Origin: Bradyrhizobium cajani
Lineage (GTDB): Bacteria > Pseudomonadota > Alphaproteobacteria > Rhizobiales > Xanthobacteraceae
Length of the DNA: 32,260 nt
Reading direction: 5' to 3'
Assembly: GCF_009759665.1 (NCBI RefSeq)
Contig: NZ_WQNE01000059.1
Coordinates: 1 to 32,260 of the forward strand
The notes under the pieces are model-generated. The model made no database searches, had not been told where the DNA came from, and worked only from the letters and a program-made list of their open reading frames with translations. The translations under genes and the position numbers were made by a program. Of the stretch, positions 15,085 through 23,038 are shown one piece after another. Position 1 is the first letter of the stretch, and each line of letters starts with the position of its first letter.

Positions 15085-16047
15085 ATGAGGCGCATCATTC
15101 AGCGTCTGATCGCGGCCATTGTGCTGTCGATCGGCATCGTCGCCGCCGCCGTCGGCACCTCCTACGGCCAGGACAGACAAGGCAAGGTGGTTCGCATCGG
15201 TTACCAGAAATACGGCAAGCTGGTGCTGCTCAAGAGCAAGGGCACGCTGGAGCCGAAGCTCGCCGCCGACGGCTACAAGGTGGTTTGGACGGAATTCCCA
15301 TCAGGCCCGCCGCTGCTCGAAGCGCTCAATGTCGGCGTGATCGATTTCGGCAACACTGGCGAAGCCCCGCCGATCTTCGCCCAGGCCGCCGGTGCGCCGA
15401 TCCAGTACGTCGCGTATGAGCCGCCGGCGCCGAAGGGCGAGGCGATCCTGGTGCCGAAGGACAGCCCGCTGAAGTCGGTCGCTGACCTCAGGGGCAAGAA
15501 AATCGCGCTCAACAAGGGCTCCAACGTCCACTATCTCCTGGTCAAGTCGCTGGAGAAGGCCGGTGTCAAATACTCCGAGATCGAGCCGGTGTTCCTGGCG
15601 CCGGCCGATGCGCGCGCCGCCTTCGAGCGTGGCGTGGTCGATGCCTGGGTGATCTGGGATCCGTTCCAGGCGGCGGCGGAAGCGGCCACCGGCGCGCGCG
15701 CGCTCGCCGACGGCACCGGCGTCGTCGCCAACTATCAGTTCTATTTCTCCTCGAAGAAATTCCTCGAAGCCAATCCGACGATCGTCGACGCCGTGCTTGC
15801 CGAGCTCAGCACGGTCGACGATTGGGCCAAGGGCGACATTCATGCGGTCGCCGAGCAGCTGGCGCCATCAATCGGGTTGTCGGTTGCGGTGGTCGAGGTC
15901 GCGCTGAAGCGGCAGGCCTACGGCATCAAGCCGATCACCGATGCCGTCATCGCAGATCAGCAGCAGGTTGCCGACGCATTCTTCGCCCTCAACCTGATCC
16001 CCAGATCCATCCGGATTTCCGACGTGGCGCGGAAGCCGGGAACGTGA
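15085..16047 (+). CDS. ssuA: Second sulfonate-type substrate-binding protein, Sec signal
   Basis: The 320-residue protein has a Sec signal peptide (IIQRLIAAIVLSIGIVAAAV, cleavage near SYGQ). It then shows the same fold landmarks as its neighbour: VRIGYQKYG, FPSGPPLLEALNVGVIDF, PPIFAQAAGAP, LVPKDSPL and DAWVIWDPF. It differs enough to be an old duplicate rather than a recent one. A single set of permease and ATPase genes follows, so both binding proteins probably feed one transporter with different ligands. Its stop overlaps the region of the ssuD start (GTG at 16044), which suggests translational coupling. The ribosome site before its ATG (AAAAGG) is weak. Confidence 0.88.
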   Translation: MRRIIQRLIAAIVLSIGIVAAAVGTSYGQDRQGKVVRIGYQKYGKLVLLKSKGTLEPKLAADGYKVVWTEFPSGPPLLEALNVGVIDFGNTGEAPPIFAQAAGAPIQYVAYEPPAPKGEAILVPKDSPLKSVADLRGKKIALNKGSNVHYLLVKSLEKAGVKYSEIEPVFLAPADARAAFERGVVDAWVIWDPFQAAAEAATGARALADGTGVVANYQFYFSSKKFLEANPTIVDAVLAELSTVDDWAKGDIHAVAEQLAPSIGLSVAVVEVALKRQAYGIKPITDAVIADQQQVADAFFALNLIPRSIRISDVARKPGT

Positions 16048-16055
16048 GCAAGGTC

Positions 16056-17222
16056 ATGAGCAAGCAATCTAACGCCAACATCCTCTGGTTCCTGCCGACC
16101 CACGGTGACGGCCGTTATCTCGGCACCGGTATCGGTGGCCGCGAGGTCAATTTCAACTATCTGCGCCAGATCGCGCAGGCCGCCGATCAGCTCGGCTATT
16201 TCGGCGTGCTGTTGCCGACCGGACGTTCCTGCGAGGATTCCTGGATCGTCGCCTCTTCCGTTGCGCCGTTCACGGAACGGCTGCGCTATCTCGTGGCTGT
16301 GCGCCCCGGCCTGCAATCGCCGAGCGTGGCCGCGCGCATGACGGCGACGCTCGACCGCGTCACGAACGGCCGGCTGCTCGTCAACGTCGTCACCGGCGGC
16401 GATCCCGTCGAGAACAAGGGCGACGGCATCTTCCTCGGCCATGACGAGCGCTATGAGGTCACCCGCGAGTTCCTGAATGTCTATAGCGACCTGCTCGCCG
16501 GAAAGACGGTGAATGTCGAGGGCAAGCACATCCACGTCGAGGGCGGCAAGCTGTTGTTCCCGCCGGTGCAGTCGCCGCGTCCGCCGCTCTATTTCGGCGG
16601 CTCGTCGGATGCGGGCATCGACGTCGCCGTCGACGCCGTCGACAAATACCTCACCTGGGGCGAGCCGCCGGCTCTGGTGGCCGGGAAGATCGCGAAGGTG
16701 AGGGACGTCGCGGCCGCGCGCGGCCGAAAACTCTCCTTCGGCATCCGCCTTCACGTGATCGTCCGCGAGACCAACGAGGAGGCCTGGCGCGCCGCCAACG
16801 AGCTGGTCAAGCATGTCAGCGACGACACCATTGCGCTGGCACAGAAGAATTTTGCCCGCATGGACTCCGTCGGCCAGCAGCGCATGGCGCAGCTTCATGG
16901 CGGCAAGCGCGACAGGCTCGAGATCGCGCCGAACCTGTGGGCCGGTGTCGGCCTGGTGCGCGGCGGCGCCGGTACCGCGCTGGTCGGCGATGCCCAGACC
17001 GTGGCGGCCCGCATCAGGGAATATCAGGACATCGGCATCGACACCTTCATCATGTCGGGCTACCCGCATCTGGAGGAGGCCTATCGCTTCGCCGAGCTGG
17101 TGTTCCCGCTGCTGTCGCTGGAGCAACCCTCCAACGTGACCAGGCTGCACTTCAACGGCGGTCCCTTCGGCGAAACCGTCGGCAGCGACTTCCGTCCGCA
17201 GCATCGGGTGTCGCAGTCATGA
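16056..17222 (+). CDS. ssuD: FMNH2-dependent alkanesulfonate monooxygenase
   Basis: The enzyme cleaves alkanesulfonates to aldehyde and sulfite using FMNH2 and oxygen, releasing sulfur in the cytoplasm. The 388-residue protein matches E. coli SsuD nearly throughout, from ILWFLPTHGDGRYLG through FGIRLHVIVRETNEEAWRAA to LWAGVGLVRGGAGTALVG. The residues corresponding to E. coli Cys54, Arg226, His228, Arg297 and Tyr331 are all present (Cys59, Arg231, His233, Arg302 and Tyr336), so it should be active. The start is ATG at 16056 (AAGG before it); the in-frame GTG at 16044 overlaps the preceding stop and is an alternative. The stop overlaps the next start in ATGA. Confidence 0.96.
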   Translation: MSKQSNANILWFLPTHGDGRYLGTGIGGREVNFNYLRQIAQAADQLGYFGVLLPTGRSCEDSWIVASSVAPFTERLRYLVAVRPGLQSPSVAARMTATLDRVTNGRLLVNVVTGGDPVENKGDGIFLGHDERYEVTREFLNVYSDLLAGKTVNVEGKHIHVEGGKLLFPPVQSPRPPLYFGGSSDAGIDVAVDAVDKYLTWGEPPALVAGKIAKVRDVAAARGRKLSFGIRLHVIVRETNEEAWRAANELVKHVSDDTIALAQKNFARMDSVGQQRMAQLHGGKRDRLEIAPNLWAGVGLVRGGAGTALVGDAQTVAARIREYQDIGIDTFIMSGYPHLEEAYRFAELVFPLLSLEQPSNVTRLHFNGGPFGETVGSDFRPQHRVSQS

Positions 17223-18025
17223 GCCTGATCGACAGCGCCTCACTCCCGCGCAGCTTCCGACTGCCGCGCGTCGAGGGCCTGATCCAGTGGATCGTGCCGC
17301 TCGCCATCATCGCGGTCTGGCAGGTCGCGAGTGTCACCGGCTTCGTGCCGACGCGGGTGCTGCCGGCGCCGAGCGACGTCGTGCTCGCGGGCTGGAAGCT
17401 GCTGCTCTCCGGCGAGCTCGTTCGCAACATCTGGGTTTCGTTCTGGCGCGCCTCGATCGGTTTTTTGATCGGCGGCGGCATCGGCTTCGCGTTCGGCCTC
17501 GCCAACGGCCTGTCGCAGCTTTCGGCCAGGCTCACCGACACCACGCTTCAGATGGTGCGCAACGTGCCGCATCTGGCGCTGATCCCGCTGGTCATCCTCT
17601 GGTTCGGCATCGACGAGAGCGCAAAGCTGTTCCTGGTGGCGCTGGGTGTGTTCTTCCCGATCTACCTGAACACGCTGCACGGCATCCGCACCGTCGATCC
17701 GCAGTTGATCGAAATGGGCCGCATCTACGGCATGACCGACGGCGAATTGTTCCGCCGCGTGATCCTCCCGGGCGCGCTGCCATCGATCTTCGTCGGCATC
17801 CGCTTCGCGCTCGGCATCATGTGGCTGACCCTGATCGTAGCCGAGACCATCGCAGCGTCCTCGGGCCTCGGCTACATGGCGATGCAGGCGCGCGAGTTCA
17901 TGCTGATCGACGTCGTCGTGCTCTCGATCCTGATCTACGCCCTGCTCGGCAAGCTCGCCGACAGCGCCTCCCGCGTGCTGGAGCGCCTGACGCTCTCCTG
18001 GCATCCCGCTTTCCAGAAACGTTGA
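17219..18025 (+). CDS. ssuC: Sulfonate ABC transporter permease
   Basis: The 268-residue protein has about six transmembrane helices. The EAA loop that contacts the ATPase is visible as EMGRIYGMTDGELFRRVILP followed by GALPSIFVG, as in binding-protein-dependent transporters of the SsuC/TauC group. It forms the membrane channel, probably as a homodimer with SsuB. Its ATG overlaps the ssuD stop by ATGA, a sign of coupled translation. The stop is 7 bases before ssuB. Length and order match E. coli SsuC (263 residues). Confidence 0.95.
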   Translation: MSLIDSASLPRSFRLPRVEGLIQWIVPLAIIAVWQVASVTGFVPTRVLPAPSDVVLAGWKLLLSGELVRNIWVSFWRASIGFLIGGGIGFAFGLANGLSQLSARLTDTTLQMVRNVPHLALIPLVILWFGIDESAKLFLVALGVFFPIYLNTLHGIRTVDPQLIEMGRIYGMTDGELFRRVILPGALPSIFVGIRFALGIMWLTLIVAETIAASSGLGYMAMQAREFMLIDVVVLSILIYALLGKLADSASRVLERLTLSWHPAFQKR

Positions 18026-18032
18026 GAATGAC

Positions 18033-18869
18033 ATGCAGACAGCGCTTCGCACCTCCCTCCCCGAAACCGAGCTCGCCAGCCGCGCACATTTCGCGCCTCA
18101 CGCCCGCGTCGTGCGCGAGGAGCGGCCGGCGCAGGCTAGCGGCCTGCCGCTGAGCATCCGCGGCTTGCGCAAATCCTTCGGCGACAACGAGGTGCTGCGC
18201 GGCATCGACCTGCACATTCCCGCCGGCCAGTTCGTCGCCATCGTGGGCAAGAGCGGCTGCGGCAAGAGCACGCTGCTGCGTCTCATCGCGGGCCTGGAGA
18301 AGGTCGATGCCGGCAGCATCAGCTTCGGCAGTGAAGTTCAGCCCGAGGACATCCGCGTGATGTTCCAGGAGCCGCGGCTGCTGCCCTGGGCGCGTGTCCT
18401 TGCCAATGTGGAGGTCGGCCTCGGCCGCGATCGTTCGTCCAGCGATGCGCATGCGCGCGCCGAGAAGGCGCTGACCGAGGTCGGGCTTGCCGACAAGCGC
18501 GACCAGTGGCCTTCGGTGCTGTCGGGCGGCCAGAAGCAGCGCGTCGCGCTCGGCCGCGCGCTGATCTCCCGGCCGCGCGTGCTCGCCTTCGACGAACCGC
18601 TTGGGGCGCTCGACGCGCTGACCCGCATCTCGATGCAGCGTCTCTTGGAGCGCGTCTGGCGCGATCAGGGTTTTACCGCGATTCTCGTGACCCACGACGT
18701 CGCCGAAGCCGTTGCCCTGGCCGACCGGGTGCTGGTGATCGAGGACGGCCGCATCGCCCACGACGTCACGGTTAACGCAGGCAGGCCACGCCAGCGCGGC
18801 TCCGCCGAGCTTGCCGGCCTCGAAGGCTCGATCCTGGGCCACCTGTTATCGGCGGATGATCATACCTAA
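18033..18869 (+). CDS. ssuB: Sulfonate ABC transporter ATP-binding protein
   Basis: The 278-residue protein has an extended N-terminus (first 40 residues, rich in charged residues) followed by a normal ABC ATPase. The Walker A is VGKSGCGKST (71-80), the Q-loop MFQEPRLLPW (Gln112), the signature LSGGQKQR (163-170), Walker B VLAFDEP (183-189), and the H-loop THDV (His221). It powers import by the SsuC pore. The FQEPRLLPW segment is typical of the sulfonate/nitrate/taurine subfamily. It lies 7 bp after ssuC and 34 bp before the flavin reductase, so all are likely in one transcript. Compared with E. coli SsuB (255 residues) it is slightly longer at the N-terminus. Confidence 0.95.
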   Translation: MQTALRTSLPETELASRAHFAPHARVVREERPAQASGLPLSIRGLRKSFGDNEVLRGIDLHIPAGQFVAIVGKSGCGKSTLLRLIAGLEKVDAGSISFGSEVQPEDIRVMFQEPRLLPWARVLANVEVGLGRDRSSSDAHARAEKALTEVGLADKRDQWPSVLSGGQKQRVALGRALISRPRVLAFDEPLGALDALTRISMQRLLERVWRDQGFTAILVTHDVAEAVALADRVLVIEDGRIAHDVTVNAGRPRQRGSAELAGLEGSILGHLLSADDHT

Positions 18870-18903
18870 ATACAGAGGGAACCCCGCCTCGGGGAGCCAT
18901 GCC

Positions 18904-19485
18904 ATGAATGTAGTGCCCCGCGATCTCATGACCGAAATCCCTGTCTCGTCCGCCGATTTTCGCGGCGCCATGCGCCATCTCACCGGCGGCGTCAGCGTCA
19001 TCACCGCCGGACGGGGCAAGGACATCACCGGCATGACGGTGACGTCGGTGACCTCGCTGTCGGTCGAGCCGCCGACATTGCTGGTCAGCATCAACCGCGA
19101 CGCCTCGTCCTTCCCGCTGATCCGGCGTCACAGTGCCTTCGGCGTGAACATCCTCAATGCCGACCAGCTCGACGTCGCCGAACGCTTCGCCGGCAAGGCC
19201 GGGCTGAAGGGCGCCGATCGCTTCGCGGGCGCCAGATGGGTGACGGGAATCTCGGGCGTCCCGCTCCTGGCCGACGCGCTCTCGGCGTTCGATTGCGAGG
19301 TCGAGGAGATCATCGAGCGGCATTCGCACGGCATCGTCATCGGCCGCGTCAGGGACATCAGGAATTCGACCCGCAGCGCTGCGCTGGCCTATTGGCACGG
19401 CCAGTATGTGGCGGTCGATCAGGACGAGGATGCGGCAAGGCTTGCCGAGGTCAGCGTTCCCTCGCGCGGCCGGCGCGGCATTTGA
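18904..19485 (+). CDS. Flavin reductase (FMN-binding split-barrel), likely SsuD partner
   Basis: The 193-residue protein has the flavin-reductase domain: FRGAMRHLTGGVSVITAG, then MTVTSVTSLSVEPPTLLVSI, then FGVNILNADQLDVAERFAG. The GMTVTSVTSLSVEPP motif is typical of HpaC/DIM6-type FMN:NAD(P)H reductases that hand reduced flavin to a two-component monooxygenase. It is not related to the flavodoxin-like E. coli SsuE, so the operon uses an unrelated reductase for the same job; this pairing is inferred from location. Start ATG 18904 sits 7 bases after GGGGAG; a nearby ATG at 18899 is out of frame. It is the last gene of the ssu cluster. Confidence 0.88.
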   Translation: MNVVPRDLMTEIPVSSADFRGAMRHLTGGVSVITAGRGKDITGMTVTSVTSLSVEPPTLLVSINRDASSFPLIRRHSAFGVNILNADQLDVAERFAGKAGLKGADRFAGARWVTGISGVPLLADALSAFDCEVEEIIERHSHGIVIGRVRDIRNSTRSAALAYWHGQYVAVDQDEDAARLAEVSVPSRGRRGI

Positions 19486-19582
19486 TCGCCGCCCGCCACG
19501 CTTCCCGCAGGCTGGCCTTTTCCGCGTCATCGCTCTAGAAGCGCCTGAGCCTCCCGTGTCGGGACGGCAATGGAGTGGAACG

Positions 19583-19738
19583 ATGAAGCGCGTCGCGACC
19601 CTGGCCTTCTACGCCGTCGGCGCGCTCGCGATCGCCTATCTCGCGCTCTACGCCTATGCGGCGTTCCGCGGCGAGCCGATCATTCCCGGCGATCCCATCC
19701 ACATCTTCCGCAAGCCGGACGCGCCGAGTTATTCGTAG
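19583..19738 (+). CDS. Small single-helix membrane protein (51 aa)
   Basis: The protein begins MKRVATLAFYAVGALAIAYL and has one hydrophobic helix (about residues 6-28), then a short polar tail EPIIPGDPIHIFRKPDAPSY. I recall similar short Bradyrhizobium proteins ending in RKPDAPSYS; no function is known. A ribosome site (GGAGTGGA) precedes the ATG. It is too short to tell more, and it may be a part of the ssu operon or separate (97 bp gap). Confidence 0.6.
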   Translation: MKRVATLAFYAVGALAIAYLALYAYAAFRGEPIIPGDPIHIFRKPDAPSYS

Positions 19739-19776
19739 GGCGAATGCGCGCGCGTGGTTGCGCGCCGCTCTCTCTT

Positions 19777-19807
19777 CGTCATGGCCGGGTCAAGCCCGGG
19801 CATGACG
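19777..19807. repeat. Extragenic palindrome (REP-like)
   Basis: CGTCATGGCCGGG-TCAAG-CCCGGGCATGACG forms a 13-bp stem with one mismatch. It lies between convergent genes (19738 and 19821) and may serve as a two-way transcription stop. Similar CGTCATGGCCGGG units are common between Bradyrhizobium genes, by memory. Confidence 0.65.
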
Positions 19808-19820
19808 GCGGAGTGTGTAG

Positions 19821-20969
19821 CTACCCCTTCAAAATCGCCAGTGCCAGCGCCTGTGCGCGCGGCACGATGCTGTCGAGCTCGAGATATTCCTCCGGCGTAT
19901 GCGCGAGCCCGCCGACCGGGCCGAGGCCGCAGATGGTCGGCGCTCCGACCGCGGCGGTGAAGCCGGAATCGGCGCAGCCGCCGGAGAACTCGCCCTGGAG
20001 CGTGGTGAGGCCGGCCTGCCGTGCCGCGGCCTGATAGTTTTCGAACAGCGCCTTCGACTCGGCGCTCTGCACCACCGGCACGAACTCGCCCTTGATCGCC
20101 AGCGTCGCGCTGGTGCCCGGCACGTAAGACGTCGCAATGATTGCCTCGATCGCGGCCATCACCCTCGCGCGGTCCGCCGGATCGACATAGCGCAGGTCGA
20201 TCTGTCCCTCGGCGTAGGGCGCCGTCGTGTTGACGGATTGGCCACCGGAGACGAGGCCGACATTGAGCGTGATGCCCTTGTCGAGATCGGTCAGCGCGTG
20301 GATCTGCACGACCTTGTGCGCGAGCTCGCCGATCGCGCTGACGCCGGCGGCGAAATTGGCGCCGGAGTGCGCGGCTTTGCCGGTGATGGCGACATGCATG
20401 AAGATGCCGCCCTTGCGGCCGGTGACGACATTGCCTGTGGGGCGGCCCGGCTCGGAGTTGAACACCGCGCGGGCGGCGCGGCCCTCGCGCTCGATCACGG
20501 GCCGGGAGGAGGGCGATGCGATTTCCTCGTCCGAGGTGATCAGCACCTTGATCGGATGCGGATTGCCGCCGAATTTGTGGAAGGCGGTGGCGACGAACAC
20601 GTTCATGACGAGGCCGGCCTTCATGTCGGCAACGCCGGGGCCGTAGGCTCGGCCATCACTGATGGTGAAGGGGCGGCGCGCGGCCTCGCCCTTGCCGAAC
20701 ACCGTGTCGCGGTGTCCCATCAACAGCACCGGTCGCTCATTGCTGCCGGGTTTCGCCACCTCGGCGTGGATCGCATCGCCGAAGGTGGCGTTGTTCTCGC
20801 GCCGGAACGGAATGCCGTGCTCGGCAAAGTGCCGCTCGAACCGCGCACCGACTGCATCGACGCCGTCCTTGTCGTACGACCCGGAATCGATGTTCACGAC
20901 GTCGCGTAGCAGATCGATCATCGCCTGCCGCTGCGACGCCAGCCAGTCCGTGATTTGAGCTTCAGACAT
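19821..20969 (-). CDS. M20-family zinc carboxypeptidase (carboxypeptidase G2-like)
   Basis: The 382-residue protein shows the M20 metal-binding landmarks: LLMGHRDTVF (first His, Asp in the catalytic pair), YGPGVADMKAGLVMNV (bridging Asp), LITSDEEIASPSSRP (Glu-Glu), NSEPGRP, and a C-terminal GLAHTPEEYLE (His). Between these lies the lid/dimerisation domain with GKAAHSGANFAAGVSAI. It should hydrolyse an N-terminal or folate-like peptide bond, for example releasing glutamate, using two zinc ions. No signal peptide is seen, so it is cytoplasmic unless Tat-less secretion occurs. The ATG at 20969 follows GAGG by 5 bases; a GTG two codons upstream has no site. It is convergent with the small membrane gene. 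Confidence 0.9.
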   Translation of the reverse strand: MSEAQITDWLASQRQAMIDLLRDVVNIDSGSYDKDGVDAVGARFERHFAEHGIPFRRENNATFGDAIHAEVAKPGSNERPVLLMGHRDTVFGKGEAARRPFTISDGRAYGPGVADMKAGLVMNVFVATAFHKFGGNPHPIKVLITSDEEIASPSSRPVIEREGRAARAVFNSEPGRPTGNVVTGRKGGIFMHVAITGKAAHSGANFAAGVSAIGELAHKVVQIHALTDLDKGITLNVGLVSGGQSVNTTAPYAEGQIDLRYVDPADRARVMAAIEAIIATSYVPGTSATLAIKGEFVPVVQSAESKALFENYQAAARQAGLTTLQGEFSGGCADSGFTAAVGAPTICGLGPVGGLAHTPEEYLELDSIVPRAQALALAILKG

Positions 20970-21094
20970 TGTCACCTCGCGTGGTCCTTACCGCGGTTAT
21001 AGGGCCTGGCGTCGACATGGCCTAGTCACGTGGCGCGGTCCCGTTATGCGAAGGATGCTCTTGAGGCCCGTCATTGCGAGCGCAGCTCCCGTAG

Positions 21095-21167
21095 CCCGGA
21101 TGAGCGAAGCGATATCCGGGGTGCCACGGCGTCGGGGCAGTCCCGCATGTCGCTGCGCTCATGCGGG
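21095..21167. repeat. Cluster of extragenic palindromes
   Basis: Two inverted repeats in tandem: CCCGGAT ... ATCCGGG (21095-21120) and CCCGCATG ... CATGCGGG (21142-21167). Both have loops rich in GAGCG/GCGCTC. They lie between the M20 gene and the flagellar terminator and look like dispersed repeats. Confidence 0.6.
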
Positions 21168-21192
21168 CTACGGCGGCGTCATCTGTGGACAC

Positions 21193-21223
21193 AAGAAAAT
21201 GCCCGGGACACGGCCCGGGCATT
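21193..21223 (-). terminator. Rho-independent terminator of the flagellar operon
   Basis: A perfect 10-bp stem, AATGCCCGGG and CCCGGGCATT, with a 6-base loop (ACACGG). Read on the minus strand it is followed by TTTTC. It lies 25 bp after the flbD stop, so it should end the fliF-to-flbD transcript. Confidence 0.85.
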
Positions 21224-21247
21224 CGCATCATCAATATTGGCGGGGGC

Positions 21248-22633
21248 TCACGCCCCCATCACCGGCATGCGCGGATATTCGCCGGGCGTTCCCGCCGGCG
21301 GGATCGGGATGCCGCCATCGGCGTATTCGTTGAGCTTGTTGCGCAGCGTGCGGATCGAGATGCCGAGGATGTTGGCGGCGTGGGTGCGGTTGCCGAGGCA
21401 GTGCTTCAGCGTCTCCAGGATCAGGTCGCGCTCGACGTCGGCAACGGTGCGCCCCACAAGCGCCCGCGTCACCTGCTCGGCGGCCATCGTGGCATGCGCC
21501 ACGGCCGGTGCGGTCTTGGCGAGGTCGAGGCGGTCGCCGTCCGGCGTGATGATGGCGTCGGGGCCGATCTCGTCGCCCTGCGCCATCAGCACCGCGCGGT
21601 GCATGGTGTTTTCGAGCTCGCGGACGTTGCCCTGCCAGCGGTTGGCGGAGAGCACGCGGCGGGCTTCTGCCGAAATGGGGCGCAGCGGCACGCCGTTGGC
21701 CTCGGCATATTTCTTCACGAAGTGCTGGGCGAGCTCCAGGATGTCGGCGGGACGCTCGCGCAGCGGCGGGATCTTCAGGTTCACGACGTTGAGGCGGAAC
21801 AGCAGGTCCTCGCGGAACGTGCCTTCGCGCACGGCTTCGGCCAGATTGCGGTTCGAGGTCGCGATGATGCGGATGTCGACGGCGACAGGCTTGGTGCCGC
21901 CGACGCGGTCGATCACGCGCTCCTGGATGGCGCGCAACAGCTTCGATTGCAGGCGGACGTCCATCTCCGAGATTTCGTCGAGCAGCAGCGTGCCGCCGGT
22001 CGCCTCTTCGAACTTGCCGATGCGACGGGCGACGGCGCCGGTGAAGGCACCCTTCTCGTGGCCGAACAGTTCGGACTCCAGGAGATGCTCCGGGATCGCG
22101 GCGCAGTTGATCGAGATGAACGGACGCTTGGCGCGCGACGAGCGGGTGTGGACGTAGCGGGCCAGAACCTCCTTGCCGGTGCCGGATTCGCCGGTGATCA
22201 TCACCGAGGCGTCGGAGCCTGCGATCTGCTGCGCGAGCTTGATCACGCGTGCCATGGCGTCGTCGCGATAGACCAGCTCGCGGGAATCGTTGGCGACCGC
22301 GGCCAGCACCGCGGCGATCAGCTCCGGCTCCGGCGGCAGCGGGATGTATTCCTTGGCCCCGGCATGGATCGCGGCAACCGCGGCGCGGGCGTCGTTGGTG
22401 ATGCCGCAGGCGACGATCGGGGCGTGGATGTGCTCGGCCTCGAGCCGCATCACGAGGTCGCGGATGTCGAGGGCGACGTCGACCAGCAGGAGGTCGGCGC
22501 CCTTGCCGCCGCGCAGCACGCGCATCGCCTGGTCGTGATCCTCGGCATGGGTCACGGTGGCGCCGTTCTCCATCGCGATCTTGGTGGCGGTGGTGAGCTG
22601 GCCCTTCAATGTGCCAACGATGAGAAGCCGCAT
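21248..22633 (-). CDS. flbD: Flagellar sigma-54 activator FlbD
   Basis: The 461-residue protein has a receiver-like domain (1-115), an AAA+ sigma-54 activation domain (about 120-345) and a Fis-type DNA-binding helix-turn-helix (HAANILGISIRTLRNKLNEY). Walker A is GESGTGKE (148-155) and the sigma-54 contact loop is GAFTGA (195-200). In Caulobacter FlbD activates late flagellar genes and represses the fliF operon; FliX controls it. The receiver keeps Asp52 and a Lys but lacks the usual acidic pair after the first strand (MRLLIVGT), as known for FlbD. It is the last gene of fliF-fliG-fliH-fliN-flbD, just as in Caulobacter, and is followed by a terminator hairpin. Confidence 0.93.
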   Translation of the reverse strand: MRLLIVGTLKGQLTTATKIAMENGATVTHAEDHDQAMRVLRGGKGADLLLVDVALDIRDLVMRLEAEHIHAPIVACGITNDARAAVAAIHAGAKEYIPLPPEPELIAAVLAAVANDSRELVYRDDAMARVIKLAQQIAGSDASVMITGESGTGKEVLARYVHTRSSRAKRPFISINCAAIPEHLLESELFGHEKGAFTGAVARRIGKFEEATGGTLLLDEISEMDVRLQSKLLRAIQERVIDRVGGTKPVAVDIRIIATSNRNLAEAVREGTFREDLLFRLNVVNLKIPPLRERPADILELAQHFVKKYAEANGVPLRPISAEARRVLSANRWQGNVRELENTMHRAVLMAQGDEIGPDAIITPDGDRLDLAKTAPAVAHATMAAEQVTRALVGRTVADVERDLILETLKHCLGNRTHAANILGISIRTLRNKLNEYADGGIPIPPAGTPGEYPRMPVMGA

Positions 22634-22684
22634 GTCAGTCTCCTGTCCGTCTGTTCGCGCTGCCGCGCGTCATGTCCTGCGCTG

Positions 22685-23035
22685 TTAGCCGCGTTCGGTC
22701 TTGATGATTTCGGTCATGGTCACGCCGAGCTTGTCCTCGACCAGGACGACTTCGCCGCGGGCGACCAGCTTGTTGTTGACGTAGATGTCGATGGCCTCGC
22801 CGACGCGGCGGTCGAGCTCGAGCACGGTGCCGGGGCCGAGCTTCAAGAGCTCGCTCACGTCCATCTTGGAGCGGCCGAGCACGGCCGAGACCTGCACCGG
22901 AACGTCGAACACGGCCTCGAGGTCGGCGGCGGCGCGCGCCGCATATTCGTCCTCGTTGTAGCCGACGTCGGTGCCGGCAGGCGGCATCGGGCCGTTGAGA
23001 TCGGGCAGCGGGACCTGTCCGTCGGTGTTGCTCAT
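22685..23035 (-). CDS. fliN: Flagellar motor switch protein FliN
   Basis: The 116-residue protein carries the SpoA/FliN C-terminal domain (about residues 40-112): FDVPVQVSAVLGRSKMDVSE, then LLKLGPGTVLELDRRVGEAI and IYVNNKLVARGEVVLVEDKL. FliN forms the cytoplasmic C-ring with FliM and FliG and takes part in export-apparatus docking through FliH. The first 35 residues are acidic and Pro-rich. It starts 3 bases after the fliH stop and is followed by flbD after 51 bp, so it is translated from the same transcript. fliM is not in the window. Confidence 0.94.
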   Translation of the reverse strand: MSNTDGQVPLPDLNGPMPPAGTDVGYNEDEYAARAAADLEAVFDVPVQVSAVLGRSKMDVSELLKLGPGTVLELDRRVGEAIDIYVNNKLVARGEVVLVEDKLGVTMTEIIKTERG

Positions 23036-23038
23036 GGC

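Noticed and set aside
15957..17204. 415-codon minus-strand frame opposite ssuD
   Set aside because: SsuD on the plus strand matches E. coli residue by residue. The antisense frame has no family resemblance.
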